NCBI RefSeq assembly: GCF_014530035.1
Contig: NZ_JACVMX010000004.1
Coordinates: 124,001 to 188,000, forward strand
DNA length: 64,000 nt
Reading direction: 5' to 3'
Origin: Leucobacter sp. cx-328
GTDB lineage: Bacteria > Actinomycetota > Actinomycetes > Actinomycetales > Microbacteriaceae
This document shows positions 7,693 through 17,233 of the stretch, piece by piece. Positions within the stretch are counted from its first letter, which is position 1; every line of letters starts with the position of its first letter. A model generated the notes under the pieces. That model searched no databases, had not been told where the DNA came from, and was given only the letters and a program-made list of their open reading frames with translations. The translations under genes and the position numbers were made by a program.

Positions 7693-10125
7693 TTACATCG
7701 TATTCACCGAAACAGCACCCCGCACCGGATCCTGCTTCGCGATCAACCGCAGGTGCCACGCACGCAGCACCTCAACGAGCACGACGCCCACCGCGACAAC
7801 GATAAGCACAAGCAGGCCCAGTTCGTTGGGCAGCCACGTCACCTGGAAGAAGTCGCGCGTGAACGGAATGAGCCAGACGAGGCCGAGTCCGGCGTACATT
7901 GCCAGCACGATGAGCACCCGGAACGGGTGAATCGGTCGCGCCATCACCGCGAGCACCCAGAGCGCGACGCCAGCAAGTGTGAGCGTCGACGCCGACTGGA
8001 TCTCGATCGTCGAGAAGTCGCCCATGTTGAATGCGCCGATCCGCACCGCAATGAGCGCAGCCGTCACGATAAGGCCAGCAGGAATTGAGAACGCCAGGGA
8101 TCGCTTAAGGAAGCCCGACCGGTAGCGCGCGGAGTTTGGCATCAGCGCCAGGAAGAACGCCGGGATACCGATGGTGAGGCCGTCGGTGATCGACAGCTGG
8201 CGCGGCAAGAACGGGAACGCCCACGCGAGCAGACCGAAAATCACGCCAATCGCGAAGGCGTACATCGTCTTCGTCAAGAACAGCATCGAAACGCGCTCAA
8301 TGTTCGCGATCACGCGGCGCCCCTCTGCCACAACGCCCGGCATGCGGTCGAAGCGGCCATCGAGGAGCACGAGGCGTGCGACGGCCTTCGTTGCCTGCGC
8401 GGCGGTGTCCATGGCGATTCCGAGATCCGCTTCTTTGATAGCGAGTGCGTCGTTCACGCCGTCACCGGTCATCGCAACCACGTGGCCGCGTCGTTGGAGG
8501 GCATGCACCATCGCGAGTTTCTGCCGCGGAGTCACCCGCCCAAACACATGCTCGCGCTCGAGCACCTCACCGAGCTCGTCGAGATCTTCCGGGAGCTCGC
8601 GCGCATCGAATCCTGCCGCACATTCAAGACCAACGGAGCGGGCAACGGCGGCGACCGTGCGCGGATCGTCTCCCGAGATCACCCGCACATCGACGTCTTG
8701 CTCGGCAAAGTACTGCAGTGTCTGTGCGGCGTCTTCGCGCACCTGTTCCTTGAAGGTCAAGATCACGACCGGGAACAGTTCGACTGGCAGCTCCGGCTGC
8801 TCCAGCGCCGCAGGGTGCTGCGGGCTGTACGCGAGCACGAGCGTGCGCGAACCCTGCTCAGCCAGGCGGCCGGCCTCCGCGAGCGCGATCCGGTTCGCCT
8901 CGGTTGCCTCGCGCATGACGAACTCGGGGGCGCCAAGCACCCAGGTGCCTTCGGCGGGGGCGGATCCGCGCCCCACCAACAACGCACTCCACTTGCGCGC
9001 CGAATCAAACGGAATCGGGGTCGGGTCAACCGGTTGCTCGGCACCCGCGAACGGGCCCGCGAGCGAGGCCGCGGTGCCGTTCGCGTCGGGCGCGGATCCG
9101 AGGTAGCTCAGTACCCCTTCCCAGCCCGTGACCGGATGCAGTTCGACCGCCTGGTCGAAGGCCATTTCGCCGGTCGTGAGCGTGCCCGTCTTGTCGAGGC
9201 AGAGTGCGTCGACGCGCGCGAGGCCTTCGACGGCCGGCAGCTCTTGGATGAGGACCTGCTGCTGCGCGAGCGAGACTCCGCTCACGGCAAACGCGATACT
9301 CGTGACGAGCACAAGGCCGAGTGGCACCATCGCGATGACGGCAGCGATCGCACCGACAACCGCTTCTTCCCACCCACCGTTGGAAATAGCGACCGACCAG
9401 CCGCCCTGCGACTGCATCTGGCCGTTCACAACGATGACGATCATGAGCGGAAGCAGCCACATGATCCACTTCAGCAGACGGTCGATACTGCTCCGCAGCT
9501 CGGACTTCACGAGGGAGAACTTGCGTGCGTCGGCTGTGAGCTTCGCAGCGTAGGAGTCGCCACCGACGCGGATCACCTCAGCGGTTCCGCTGCCGCTCAC
9601 CACGTTTGAACCCGACAGAAGCTCATCGTCGGGCTGCTTGCGAATCGCGTCAGATTCGCCGGTCAATAGCGACTCGTCGACTTCGAGGCCGGTCGGACCG
9701 GTGTGATCGGTGTCAATGACCCGCGCATCGGCGGTGATTTGGTCACCCGTATGCAGCACAAACACATCGCCGAGCACGACCTGTTCCTGCGGAATCTCGA
9801 TCGTTTTCCCATCGCGGATCACGCGCGCCGTCGGCGCATTCAGCACGGCAAGGCGGTCAAGTGTGCGCTTCGCGTTGAACTCCTGCACGACGCCGATGAC
9901 GGTGTTGAAGATTGCTGGCAGGCCGAACAGCGCATCTTGCCAGCGACCTAGAAGGAGCAAGATGCCGAAGCCCGCGAACACAATCGCGTTGAACAGCGTG
10001 AATACGTTGGCAGCGAGGATCGCGCCGAGCGATCGACTCGATGCGTCTGGGGCCGCGTTCCCTCGTCCGTCAGCAAGCCGTTTGGCTGCCTCTGTGCTGG
10101 AGAGTCCGGTCGTAGTCACGCTCAT
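7693..10125 (-). CDS. Cation-transporting P-type ATPase, CtpE-like
   Basis: The 810-residue P-type ATPase shows the actuator loop motif LLTGES, the phosphorylation site DKTGTLT, the hinge GDGVND, and about ten membrane segments. The order of motifs and the short N-terminus match the CtpE group of actinobacterial ATPases, one member of which has been linked to Ca2+ uptake. The M4 sequence reads MVPLGLVLVTS, with Leu where Ca2+-type pumps usually have the metal-coordinating Glu of PEGL. The metal specificity is therefore open. It is transcribed alone on the minus strand. Assignment as a P-type ATPase is firm; the CtpE link is by overall resemblance. Confidence 0.88.
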   Translation of the reverse strand: MSVTTTGLSSTEAAKRLADGRGNAAPDASSRSLGAILAANVFTLFNAIVFAGFGILLLLGRWQDALFGLPAIFNTVIGVVQEFNAKRTLDRLAVLNAPTARVIRDGKTIEIPQEQVVLGDVFVLHTGDQITADARVIDTDHTGPTGLEVDESLLTGESDAIRKQPDDELLSGSNVVSGSGTAEVIRVGGDSYAAKLTADARKFSLVKSELRSSIDRLLKWIMWLLPLMIVIVVNGQMQSQGGWSVAISNGGWEEAVVGAIAAVIAMVPLGLVLVTSIAFAVSGVSLAQQQVLIQELPAVEGLARVDALCLDKTGTLTTGEMAFDQAVELHPVTGWEGVLSYLGSAPDANGTAASLAGPFAGAEQPVDPTPIPFDSARKWSALLVGRGSAPAEGTWVLGAPEFVMREATEANRIALAEAGRLAEQGSRTLVLAYSPQHPAALEQPELPVELFPVVILTFKEQVREDAAQTLQYFAEQDVDVRVISGDDPRTVAAVARSVGLECAAGFDARELPEDLDELGEVLEREHVFGRVTPRQKLAMVHALQRRGHVVAMTGDGVNDALAIKEADLGIAMDTAAQATKAVARLVLLDGRFDRMPGVVAEGRRVIANIERVSMLFLTKTMYAFAIGVIFGLLAWAFPFLPRQLSITDGLTIGIPAFFLALMPNSARYRSGFLKRSLAFSIPAGLIVTAALIAVRIGAFNMGDFSTIEIQSASTLTLAGVALWVLAVMARPIHPFRVLIVLAMYAGLGLVWLIPFTRDFFQVTWLPNELGLLVLIVVAVGVVLVEVLRAWHLRLIAKQDPVRGAVSVNTM

Positions 10126-10223
10126 AGTCCAAGCCTATGAGGTTTGAGGTGTTTTTCTTAGGGTTTTGTGCGGCCTCGCCAAGGTTGCCGGGCTCGCGGC
10201 CCCGCGCCCCAACCCGCCGCGCA

Positions 10224-10259
10224 GGCCACGATGGCCGTGCTGGCCGTGCTGGCCGTGCT
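10224..10259. repeat. 9-bp tandem array (GGCCGTGCT)
   Basis: One degenerate unit (GGCCACGAT, 10224-10232) and three exact GGCCGTGCT units (10233-10259) stand in a row. The array ends 9 bases before the dispersed repeat copy. The second copy of that repeat is also preceded by a 9-bp array of different sequence. Confidence 0.85.
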
Positions 10260-10268
10260 GGTACCCCC

Positions 10269-10363
10269 AATCCCGCGAAAACACCCGTTTCTGCCGAAAC
10301 CGATAGTTTCAGCGCGCAGAAACGGGTGATCTCGACAACAACGTCCCTTCTCGCGGGGTTGAC
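10269..10363 (+). repeat. Dispersed intergenic repeat, copy A (95 bp)
   Basis: This segment aligns without gaps to 12898-12992 with 11 differences in 95 bases, about 88 percent identity. Copy A has nested inverted repeats: CCCGCGA (10272-10278) against TCGCGGG (10351-10357), CACCCGTTTCTG (10282-10293) against CAGAAACGGGTG (10317-10328), and an inner GAAAC/GTTTC pair. That makes it look like a REP- or MITE-like folded element. It encodes nothing obvious. Confidence 0.85.
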
Positions 10364-10554
10364 CTCGTAAGACCCTGGACTTGAGTACCACTACGCATCA
10401 AAAGCGTGCAGCCCAGCTCAAATCTGGCTACTTCCTCACGCCAATCCCAGCAAATTCACTAAGGTTTCACTGGCGGCCGAGGAAGAAGTGGTCTCACAGG
10501 GGTCAAATGACGTCGAGTGAACCGTCCGAAGCACAAACTTCTCCATGTGGAGGC

Positions 10555-10586
10555 AAATGAGGGAGCGTTTTCACGCTCCCTCATTT
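10555..10586. terminator. Terminator of the DHA2 transporter gene
   Basis: Arms 10555-10567 (AAATGAGGGAGCG) and 10574-10586 match perfectly, with a TTTTCA loop. A- and T-rich ends make it usable in both directions. It lies 32 bases past the stop of the minus-strand transporter gene. Confidence 0.82.
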
Positions 10587-10618
10587 GTTTTGCTCCCCTT
10601 CATGCAGAAGTGCGATAG

Positions 10619-12070
10619 CTAGACCTTGACTGCCACCTCGGGCACCTGCTTACGCCCGAGGAAGGGTGCGCACACCACGCCGAGCAGCGCAATGCTGCCG
10701 CCCACGACGAACGCCAGGTGCACGCCGCTACCGCCACCGGCACCAACACCGGCACCAACACCGGCACCAGCACCAGCCGTCCCGAGCGCGAAGCCGCCGA
10801 TCATCGCCGCGATACCGATCGCACCACCGAGCTGCTGAGCGGTGTTCACGATCGCGCTGCCGTGACCGTACAGTCGCATGGGCAGGCTGCTGAGCGCGTG
10901 GGTCAGCATGGGCGTGAGCACGAATGCCATACCGATCGAGAATACGACGTGCATGCCGATGATCTGCGGCACCGTGCTCTCCGCGTTGAGCGTCGTCATC
11001 CACCACTCAGCGCCAGCGAGCACGATCGTGCCGGGAATCACGAGCGGAAGCACGCCGAACATGTCGTACAGGCGGCCAACGAAGGGCGAGAGCAGGCCCT
11101 GCAGCACGCCACCTGGTAGCAGCATGAGGCCGGTCGCGAGCACGGTCATGCCAAGCGCGGTCTGGGCGAACATCGGCAGCACGAGAACGGTGCCGAGCAT
11201 CGTGCCCATGGCGACCATCACCACGATGACCGAGAGTGCGAAGCGGCGCTCCCGGAACGGCGTGAGATCAAGCAGTGCAAGGCCGGGACCCTTCGCGAGG
11301 AGCGCGCGCTGACGCAGCACGAAGCCTACCAACGCGACGAGACCGATCGGCCCCGCGATGACAGGAACGAGCGAGCCGGTGGAGAGATCCGCGATCGTGG
11401 AAATCGCCGTCACGATACCGCCGAAACCGAGCAGACTCAGAATCACTGAGGTGACGTCGAGCGACGGTCGCGCGCCGCCGCCGATGCGCGGCATGAGCAG
11501 GAGGCCGACAATGAGCGCGATGATCGCAATGGGCACCATGAAGCCAAAGACCCAGCGCCAGTTGAAGGCATCGATGACGAGGCCAGAGAGCGTCGGGCCG
11601 ACCGCGGGACCGACCGAGATGACGACGGAGTTGAGGCCCATGACTGATCCGCGGAACTGGGGCGGCACCAGCGTCAGCGTCGTCGTCATGAGGAGCGGCA
11701 TGATGATCGCGGTGCCAGCAGCCTGGAGCACGCGGCCCGTCATTACGACCCCGAACGCCGGCGCGACGGCGGACACGATCGTTCCGACGAGGAAGAGCAC
11801 GATCGCGATCAAGAACAGGTGGCGGATCGAGTGCTTCTGGAGCAGGAATCCGGTCATCGGAATGACGATCGCCATCGTCAGCAAGAATCCTGTGGTGAGC
11901 CACTGCACCGTGGTCGCGCTCACGCTGAAGTCAGCCATGAGCTGCGGGAGGGCCACGCCAAGCACCGTCTCATTGAGAATCATCACGAAGGCAGAGATCG
12001 CGAGAATCGAGATCGCTGCCGTGATCGTACGGCGGTCGGGGGTGGGTGTTTCGGTGGGTTCAGGCGTCAC
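10619..12070 (-). CDS. DHA2-family (14-TM) multidrug MFS transporter
   Basis: The protein has 14 predicted membrane segments and the DHA2 (EmrB/QacA) signatures: N-E-T-V-L-G-V-A-L-P in helix 1, Q-W-L-T-T-G-F-L-L in helix 2 and G-x-x-x-G-P-x-x-G-G-like motif C (VGPAVGPTLSG) in helix 5. Such proteins export toxic compounds using the proton gradient. GTG 12070 is chosen because the reading frame further upstream runs through the operator, and GAAGAG lies about 10 bases before it. A glycine-alanine run (GAGAGVGAGVGAGGG) sits between the last two helices and is encoded by a short tandem repeat. A TetR gene diverges from it, sharing the control region. Drug specificity cannot be told. Confidence 0.9.
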   Translation of the reverse strand: MTPEPTETPTPDRRTITAAISILAISAFVMILNETVLGVALPQLMADFSVSATTVQWLTTGFLLTMAIVIPMTGFLLQKHSIRHLFLIAIVLFLVGTIVSAVAPAFGVVMTGRVLQAAGTAIIMPLLMTTTLTLVPPQFRGSVMGLNSVVISVGPAVGPTLSGLVIDAFNWRWVFGFMVPIAIIALIVGLLLMPRIGGGARPSLDVTSVILSLLGFGGIVTAISTIADLSTGSLVPVIAGPIGLVALVGFVLRQRALLAKGPGLALLDLTPFRERRFALSVIVVMVAMGTMLGTVLVLPMFAQTALGMTVLATGLMLLPGGVLQGLLSPFVGRLYDMFGVLPLVIPGTIVLAGAEWWMTTLNAESTVPQIIGMHVVFSIGMAFVLTPMLTHALSSLPMRLYGHGSAIVNTAQQLGGAIGIAAMIGGFALGTAGAGAGVGAGVGAGGGSGVHLAFVVGGSIALLGVVCAPFLGRKQVPEVAVKV

Positions 12071-12116
12071 TACGCAGCAGCTCTTCTCTGGTGAGGAATT
12101 GTTCGAAGCATAAATT

Positions 12117-12133
12117 ATGGCACACTGTGCCAT
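12117..12133. promoter_or_regulatory. TetR operator between the DHA2 transporter and its regulator
   Basis: The 17-bp palindrome ATGGCAC-ACT-GTGCCAT is perfect and lies in the divergent promoter region, 47 bases before the transporter start and 69 before the TetR start. A repressor bound here could control both genes. It overlaps CATAAT- and TTTATG-like -10 candidates on the minus strand. Confidence 0.7.
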
Positions 12134-12201
12134 CTTCCGAAAAATGGACCGCGGATCAGATAGATTCGTATGGCACCGATCCGCCCACCGCGAGGAGCGC
12201 C

Positions 12202-12843
12202 GTGTCTACACCGCAACCTGATGCCCTGCCAGAGGGGCTGCGTCAGCGAAACTACCGCGAGACGCAGACGCGAATCCAGCTTGCCGCGATCGATCTCGCC
12301 GAGCGCAACGGACTGTGCAACGTCACGACCGCGCAGATCGCCGAGGCCGCTGGCATTTCGCGGCGCACATTCTTCCGCTACTTCTCCTGCAAAGAACAGG
12401 CGATCATGCCTGGCCCGCGCAGGTATCTCGACACGATCGACTCGATCGAGCTCGCCGGGTCGAACCTCACGGTGTCAGACAGCATCCTCGCGACCATCGA
12501 GGCAATCGGCGACCAGGTGCTTGAGATTGAGGGCGACCCAGAACTCACGGTGCATCGCCGCATCGCCGCACTTCTCGCCGCCGAACCAGATCTGCGCACG
12601 TACGGCGCCTCGCAGGACGTCGAGATCGCAGAGCGCATGGCGGATCGGTTCAGCGCGGTCTACCCCGATGTGAGCACCGCAGACCTCGCACTGTTTTCCG
12701 AGATCGGGATCACGGTCTGGCGCCACGGCTGGATTCGCTGGTCAGGCCAGGCCGAGCAGCCGAACCCCGAGTCGCCCGTCGAAAGCCATCGTGCCGTGCG
12801 CGAGGCGATGCGCGGGGCGTTCCAGGCGCTCGCCCAGCAGTAG
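12202..12843 (+). CDS. TetR-family regulator, divergent from the DHA2 exporter
   Basis: This 213-residue protein carries a TetR helix-turn-helix around residues 30-60 (VTTAQIAEAAGISRRTFFRYF, with phenylalanines typical of the AcrR/TetR recognition helix). Its ligand domain ends with a stretch around WRHGWIRW. GTG 12202 is chosen because GAGGAG lies 5-10 bases before it; an upstream in-frame ATG would run through the operator. Divergent pairing with an exporter gene and the palindrome between them point to substrate-relieved repression of the exporter. This is standard for the family and inferred here. Confidence 0.87.
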   Translation: MSTPQPDALPEGLRQRNYRETQTRIQLAAIDLAERNGLCNVTTAQIAEAAGISRRTFFRYFSCKEQAIMPGPRRYLDTIDSIELAGSNLTVSDSILATIEAIGDQVLEIEGDPELTVHRRIAALLAAEPDLRTYGASQDVEIAERMADRFSAVYPDVSTADLALFSEIGITVWRHGWIRWSGQAEQPNPESPVESHRAVREAMRGAFQALAQQ

Positions 12844-12870
12844 CGCGGTCCGGCCCGTTCAGCCGCGCTC

Positions 12871-12906
12871 AACCCCGCGAACCCCGCGAACCCCGCGAAC
12901 CCCGCG
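12871..12906. repeat. 9-bp tandem array (AACCCCGCG x4)
   Basis: Four exact AACCCCGCG units run into the dispersed repeat copy B. The last unit corresponds to the first bases of that repeat (in copy A it is the single AATCCCGCG). Confidence 0.85.
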
Positions 12907-12992
12907 AAAAGCATAGTTTCTCCCGAAACCGATAGTTTCAGCGCGCTGAAAGGGGTGATCTCGGCAACAACGCCCCTTCTCGCGGGGTTGAC
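12898..12992 (+). repeat. Dispersed intergenic repeat, copy B (95 bp)
   Basis: Second copy of the element at 10269-10363, in the same orientation and about 88 percent identical. The core GAAACCGATAGTTTCAGCGC and the right end with TCGCGGGGTTGACC are conserved. The large inner inverted repeat of copy A is lost here, so folding may not be under strong selection. Confidence 0.85.
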
Positions 12993-13049
12993 CGCAGCTG
13001 GGGCAGGGTTGGCCGCAGCCTGCGCGGGGTTTGCCGCAGCGTGCGCGGC
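12987..13049. repeat. 21-bp degenerate tandem repeat x3
   Basis: Units 12987-13007, 13008-13028 and 13029-13049 share the pattern GTTGGCCGCAG followed by a GC-rich half. They directly follow copy B of the dispersed repeat, so this intergenic stretch is built almost wholly of short repeats. Confidence 0.75.
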
Positions 13050-13261
13050 GTTGAGCACCAATTCAGCCCAGCACCACACCCCAAACACCAAACCCGTATG
13101 CCGTCCGTGAGGATCCCCGCAAACACCGTATGGATTCCGTTAGGACTCCGTTCAACGACCCCAGCCGGGTGTTTGATCAGGTCATAGCCCAATTTCGGGC
13201 GCCAGTTTCCGCCAGCAGCAGGCTGCGTGAGCGGGACTGACTTTCGCTGAAAGGACCTGTC
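13050..13261 (+). promoter_or_regulatory. Upstream region of the kdp operon
   Basis: No gene is seen here. The kdp promoter must lie in it, but no clear -35/-10 pair or KdpE box stands out. The segment CTTTC-GCT-GAAAG (13241-13253) can form a small hairpin that would hide the kdpF ribosome site GAAAGGA (13249-13255). Confidence 0.4.
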
Positions 13262-13345
13262 GTGTTTGACCTCATTGCCGCCACGCTCGCGGTCGCCGCC
13301 ATCGTGTATCTCGTGGTCGCACTGTTGAAGCCGGAGAAATTCTAA
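13262..13345 (+). CDS. kdpF: K+-transporting ATPase small subunit KdpF
   Basis: A 27-residue single-span hydrophobic peptide starts at GTG 13262, 6 bases after GAAAGGA. It begins F-D-L-I, has one membrane helix and ends K-P-E-K-F, which is the KdpF pattern (the family ends LLKPEKF or similar). KdpF is a small stabilising subunit of the KdpFABC pump and lies in the membrane beside KdpA. Its stop TAA overlaps the kdpA start (TAATG). Identification rests on position and on the conserved C-terminus. Confidence 0.9.
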   Translation: MFDLIAATLAVAAIVYLVVALLKPEKF

Positions 13346-15018
13346 TGCCCTGGCTCTATGCGCTCGCCTCCCTCGCGACCGTCGCGCTCGTCCTGGTCAT
13401 CGCGTATCGCCCATTCGGCGATTACATGGCCTGGGTCTACACCTCACGCACTGATTGGAAGATCGAGCGTGTGATCTACCGGATCATTGGCGCGGATCCG
13501 CAGACCGAACAAACCTGGCAGGCCTACCTGCGCAGCGTGCTCTCGTTCTCAGCCGTTGGTCTCCTCTTCGTCTACCTGTTGCAGCGGCTCCAGCCGGTGC
13601 TCCCCTATTCGCTCGGGCTCGATGCTCCGTCACCGGATCTCGCGTTCAACACCGCGGCCTCCTTCGTGGGCAACACCAACTGGCAGTCGTATTCGCCAGA
13701 GCTGACGCTCGGATACACCGTGCAGTTTGCGGGTCTCGCCGTACAGAACTTTGTCTCGGCTGCGGTCGGCATCTCGGTTGCGATCGCGCTCGTGCGCGGC
13801 TTTGCGTATCGCCGCTCTGGCACGATCGGCAACTTCTGGGTGGATCTCACCCGTGGCACCCTACGTATCTTGCTGCTGATCGCATCGCTTGCAGCGGTGG
13901 TGCTGATGATCGCGGGCGTCGTCCAGAACTTCGCTGGTTTCACGACCATCGAGACACTGACCGGTGCGACGCAAACAATTCCGGGTGGCCCGACCGCTTC
14001 GCAGGAGGCTATCAAGCTCCTCGGCACGAACGGTGGCGGTTTCTTCAACGCGAACTCCGCGCACCCGTTCGAGAATCCCTCGGCACTGACGAACCTGTTC
14101 CAGGTGCTCCTCATGCTCATCATCCCGTTCTCCCTGCCTCGCACCTTCGGGCGGATGGTCGACGACAACCGCCAGGGCTACGCAATCGTGTCGGTCATGG
14201 CGATCCTCTACATCGCATCCTTCAAGATCCTCACGCTGCTCGAGACCGCCGGCCGAGGCACCGCACCCGAGCTCGCAGGGGCTGCGATGGAGGGCAAGGA
14301 ACAGCGGCTCGGCATCATTGGCTCGACGCTGTTCACCACGACGAGCACGGGGACATCGACGGGCGCGGTCTCGGCGATGCACGATTCGTACACTTCCCTC
14401 GGCGGAATGATGCCGATGCTCAACATGATGCTCGGCGAGGTCTCCCCCGGTGGCGTCGGATCTGGGTTGTACGCGATCCTCGTCCTCGCGGTGATTGCGG
14501 TGTTCATCTCGGGCTTGCTCATTGGGCGCACCCCCGAATACCTCGGCAAGAAGATCAGCTCGCGTGAGATCAAGCTGGCGGCGATGTACGTGCTCGTGAG
14601 CCCCATGCTGGTGCTGGTAGGCACCGCCCTGAGCTTCGCACTCCCCGGTGTCAAAGACGAGGTGGCCAACGTCTCGATTGCGAACCCCGGCGTGCACGGC
14701 ATGTCCGAAGTGCTCTACGCCTTCACCTCGGCAGCCAACAACAATGGCTCGGCGTTCGCGGGACTTACTGCCGATACTCCGTGGCTGAACATCGCGCTCG
14801 GCCTCACGATCTTGCTCGGCAGGTTCATTCCGATCGCACTCGTGCTCGCGCTCGCTGGTTCGCTCGCCGCACAGGAGAAGGTCCCGCCAACGGTCGGCAC
14901 CCTCCCCACCCATCGCCCAATGTTCATCGGACTGTTGACCGCGGTCACGATCCTCATGTCGGCACTCACTTACTTCCCAGTACTCACTCTGGGTCCGCTC
15001 GCTGAAGGGCTGCAGTAA
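13345..15018 (+). CDS. kdpA: K+-transporting ATPase, channel-like subunit KdpA
   Basis: The 557-residue subunit is homologous to K+ channels of the superfamily of K+ transporters and forms the selective pore of KdpFABC. Visible hallmarks are about ten membrane segments, the selectivity loop [19 protein letters not shown] near residues 230-250, a second loop with [11 protein letters not shown] near 335, and a third with NNNGSAFAG near 470. Length matches the family. The start overlaps the kdpF stop and kdpB begins 3 bases after its stop, so the subunits are co-translated. Assignment is firm. Confidence 0.97.
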   Translation: MPWLYALASLATVALVLVIAYRPFGDYMAWVYTSRTDWKIERVIYRIIGADPQTEQTWQAYLRSVLSFSAVGLLFVYLLQRLQPVLPYSLGLDAPSPDLAFNTAASFVGNTNWQSYSPELTLGYTVQFAGLAVQNFVSAAVGISVAIALVRGFAYRRSGTIGNFWVDLTRGTLRILLLIASLAAVVLMIAGVVQNFAGFTTIETLTGATQTIPGGPTASQEAIKLLGTNGGGFFNANSAHPFENPSALTNLFQVLLMLIIPFSLPRTFGRMVDDNRQGYAIVSVMAILYIASFKILTLLETAGRGTAPELAGAAMEGKEQRLGIIGSTLFTTTSTGTSTGAVSAMHDSYTSLGGMMPMLNMMLGEVSPGGVGSGLYAILVLAVIAVFISGLLIGRTPEYLGKKISSREIKLAAMYVLVSPMLVLVGTALSFALPGVKDEVANVSIANPGVHGMSEVLYAFTSAANNNGSAFAGLTADTPWLNIALGLTILLGRFIPIALVLALAGSLAAQEKVPPTVGTLPTHRPMFIGLLTAVTILMSALTYFPVLTLGPLAEGLQ

Positions 15019-15021
15019 CTC

Positions 15022-17196
15022 ATGTCTACGATCATTTCTCCATCACAGGCGACGACACCTGAGCCTGGCACCGAGCCGGCAGCACCACAGCCGCAGCCCC
15101 GCTCCGGCTTCACGCTGCAGCAGGTGAAGGAGGCGCTGCCTGGCGCCCTGCGGAAACTCAATCCGAAGGAACAGTGGCGCAACCCCGTCATGTTCCTAGT
15201 GTGGATCGGTGCCGCACTCACCACCGTGCTCGCGGTCGCTGAGCCGTTCATCGGTGGGCCAGCTGATTCTGGCGGATCACCGGTGCCAGTCTCGTTCACC
15301 TGGGCAATCGCCGTTTGGCTGTGGCTGACCGTGCTGTTCGCGAACCTTGCCGAGTCCATCGCTGAGGGCCGCGGCAAGGCACAGGCTGAGACACTGCGAA
15401 ACACCCGCACGAGCACGGTTGCGAACCGTGTCGACGGCTACGACGCTGCCGCTGACCCCGCTGCGACCGACGCCCAGACCACACAGCTCGCCTCGTCCGA
15501 GCTCACGCTCGACGATGTCGTCGTGGTCACCGCTGGTGAACTCATTCCTGGCGATGGCGACGTGATTTGGGGCATCGCCTCGGTTGACGAGTCTGCGATC
15601 ACTGGTGAGTCCGCGCCCGTGGTGCGCGAGTCCGGTGGTGACCGATCCGCCGTCACTGGTGGCACGCGCGTGCTGTCCGATCGCATCGTGGTGCGGATCA
15701 CCTCACGTCCCGGCGAGACCTTCGTCGACCGGATGATCTCGCTCGTCGAGGGCGCCGCTCGGCAGAAGACGCCGAATGAGATTGCGTTGAACATCCTGCT
15801 GTCAGCGCTGTCGATCATCTTCGTAACGGTCGCGATCACGCTCAACCCGATCGCCTCGTACGCAGCCGCTCCCGTGAGCGTCCCCGTGCTCGTCGCGCTG
15901 CTGGTCTGCCTCATCCCGACCACCATTGGCGCACTCCTCAGCGCAATCGGTATCGCTGGCATGGACCGCCTCGTGCAGCGCAACGTCCTCGCGATGTCTG
16001 GTCGCGCGGTTGAGGCCGCTGGCGACGTCACGACCCTGCTGCTCGATAAGACGGGCACCATCACGTATGGCAACCGGCGAGCGAGCGAGTTCGTGTGCAT
16101 CACCGGCGTGAACGCGCAGGAGCTCGGCGAGGCAGCAGCGCTCTCATCGCTCGCCGATCCCACCCCCGAGGGCGTCTCGATCGTCGAGCTCGCAGAGCAG
16201 CTCGGCATCGCGTTCGAGCGAGACACCACCGGCGAGATCGTCCCGTTCACCGCGCAGACCCGTATGTCTGGTCTCGATCTGCCGGACGGCACACAGATCC
16301 GAAAGGGTGCCGGCTCGGCCGTCAAGGCGTGGCTCGTGGAGGCAGACGCCCCACTCACCCCTGCGGCGAGCGCTGAGCTCGATGCGCACATTGAGCGGGT
16401 GTCGTCGACCGGTGGTACTCCCCTGGTGGTGGCGATGCGTGATGCTGCCGGTGTTGCTCGGTTGCTCGGCGTCGTCCATCTCAAGGATGTGGTGAAGGAG
16501 GGTCTCCCCGAAAAGTTCACGGAGTTGCGTGCAATGGGGATCCGCACCGTGATGATCACGGGTGACAATGCGCTCACGGCCGCCGCGATTGCGCAGGAGG
16601 CTGGCGTTGACGACTTCCTCGCGGAGGCGACGCCTGAGGACAAGCTCGCCTATATCCGTCAGGAGCAGGAGGGCGGCAGTCTTGTCGCGATGACCGGTGA
16701 CGGCACGAACGATGCGCCGGCGCTCGCGCAGGCCGATGTCGGTGTGGCGATGAACTCGGGCACCTCGGCTGCGAAGGAGGCCGGCAACATGGTCGATCTC
16801 GATTCTGACCCGTCAAAGCTGATCGATATTGTGCGGATCGGTAAGCAGCTCCTCATCACCCGCGGCGCCCTCACCACGTTCTCTATTTCGAATGACATCG
16901 CCAAGTACTTTGCGATTATCCCTGCGATTTTCATCGGGGTCTTCCCACAGCTCTCTGCGCTGAACATCATGGGTCTGCACTCACCGTCGTCGGCGGTGCT
17001 GTCGGCGATCATCTTCAACGCGATCGTGATCGTGTTCCTCATTCCGCTCGCGCTGCGCGGCGTGAAGTTCCGCCCGGGCAACGCCTCGACCGTGCTCGGC
17101 AGAAACCTTGGCGTCTATGGCCTCGGTGGCATTGTCACCCCGTTCATCGGTATCTGGCTCATCGATCTGCTCGTGCGACTCATTCCCGGGTTCTAG
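15022..17196 (+). CDS. kdpB: K+-transporting ATPase, P-type catalytic subunit KdpB
   Basis: The 724-residue P-type ATPase energises K+ uptake by KdpFABC. It shows the actuator motif ITGES, the phosphorylation site [11 protein letters not shown] (the KdpB-specific form), TGDNx[19 protein letters not shown], and membrane segments in the KdpB arrangement. A proline-rich N-terminal tail of about 30 residues is typical of actinobacterial KdpB. It lies 3 bases after kdpA. Assignment is firm. Confidence 0.97.
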   Translation: MSTIISPSQATTPEPGTEPAAPQPQPRSGFTLQQVKEALPGALRKLNPKEQWRNPVMFLVWIGAALTTVLAVAEPFIGGPADSGGSPVPVSFTWAIAVWLWLTVLFANLAESIAEGRGKAQAETLRNTRTSTVANRVDGYDAAADPAATDAQTTQLASSELTLDDVVVVTAGELIPGDGDVIWGIASVDESAITGESAPVVRESGGDRSAVTGGTRVLSDRIVVRITSRPGETFVDRMISLVEGAARQKTPNEIALNILLSALSIIFVTVAITLNPIASYAAAPVSVPVLVALLVCLIPTTIGALLSAIGIAGMDRLVQRNVLAMSGRAVEAAGDVTTLLLDKTGTITYGNRRASEFVCITGVNAQELGEAAALSSLADPTPEGVSIVELAEQLGIAFERDTTGEIVPFTAQTRMSGLDLPDGTQIRKGAGSAVKAWLVEADAPLTPAASAELDAHIERVSSTGGTPLVVAMRDAAGVARLLGVVHLKDVVKEGLPEKFTELRAMGIRTVMITGDNALTAAAIAQEAGVDDFLAEATPEDKLAYIRQEQEGGSLVAMTGDGTNDAPALAQADVGVAMNSGTSAAKEAGNMVDLDSDPSKLIDIVRIGKQLLITRGALTTFSISNDIAKYFAIIPAIFIGVFPQLSALNIMGLHSPSSAVLSAIIFNAIVIVFLIPLALRGVKFRPGNASTVLGRNLGVYGLGGIVTPFIGIWLIDLLVRLIPGF

Positions 17197-17233
17197 CGCG
17201 TCTTTACCTACCGTCTTTTGAAAGAAGCTCATC

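Larger units (their letters stand above)
10126..10554. other. Gene-free stretch containing repeats
   Basis: No convincing gene is seen here. The stretch holds a 9-bp tandem array (10224-10259), a copy of a dispersed 95-bp repeat (10269-10363) and about 190 bases without recognisable structure. The start region of the ATPase gene lies at its left edge. Confidence 0.6.

Noticed and set aside
8482-9609. 375-codon plus-strand frame opposite the P-type ATPase gene
   Set aside because: Antisense shadow; charged, low-complexity product and no start signal.
12871-13049. CRISPR array
   Set aside because: The repeats are 9 and 21 bases long, contiguous, and have no spacers; no cas genes are near.
13050-13261. 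c-di-AMP or other riboswitch before kdpF
   Set aside because: I looked for conserved riboswitch core sequences and saw none; only a small hairpin near the ribosome site.
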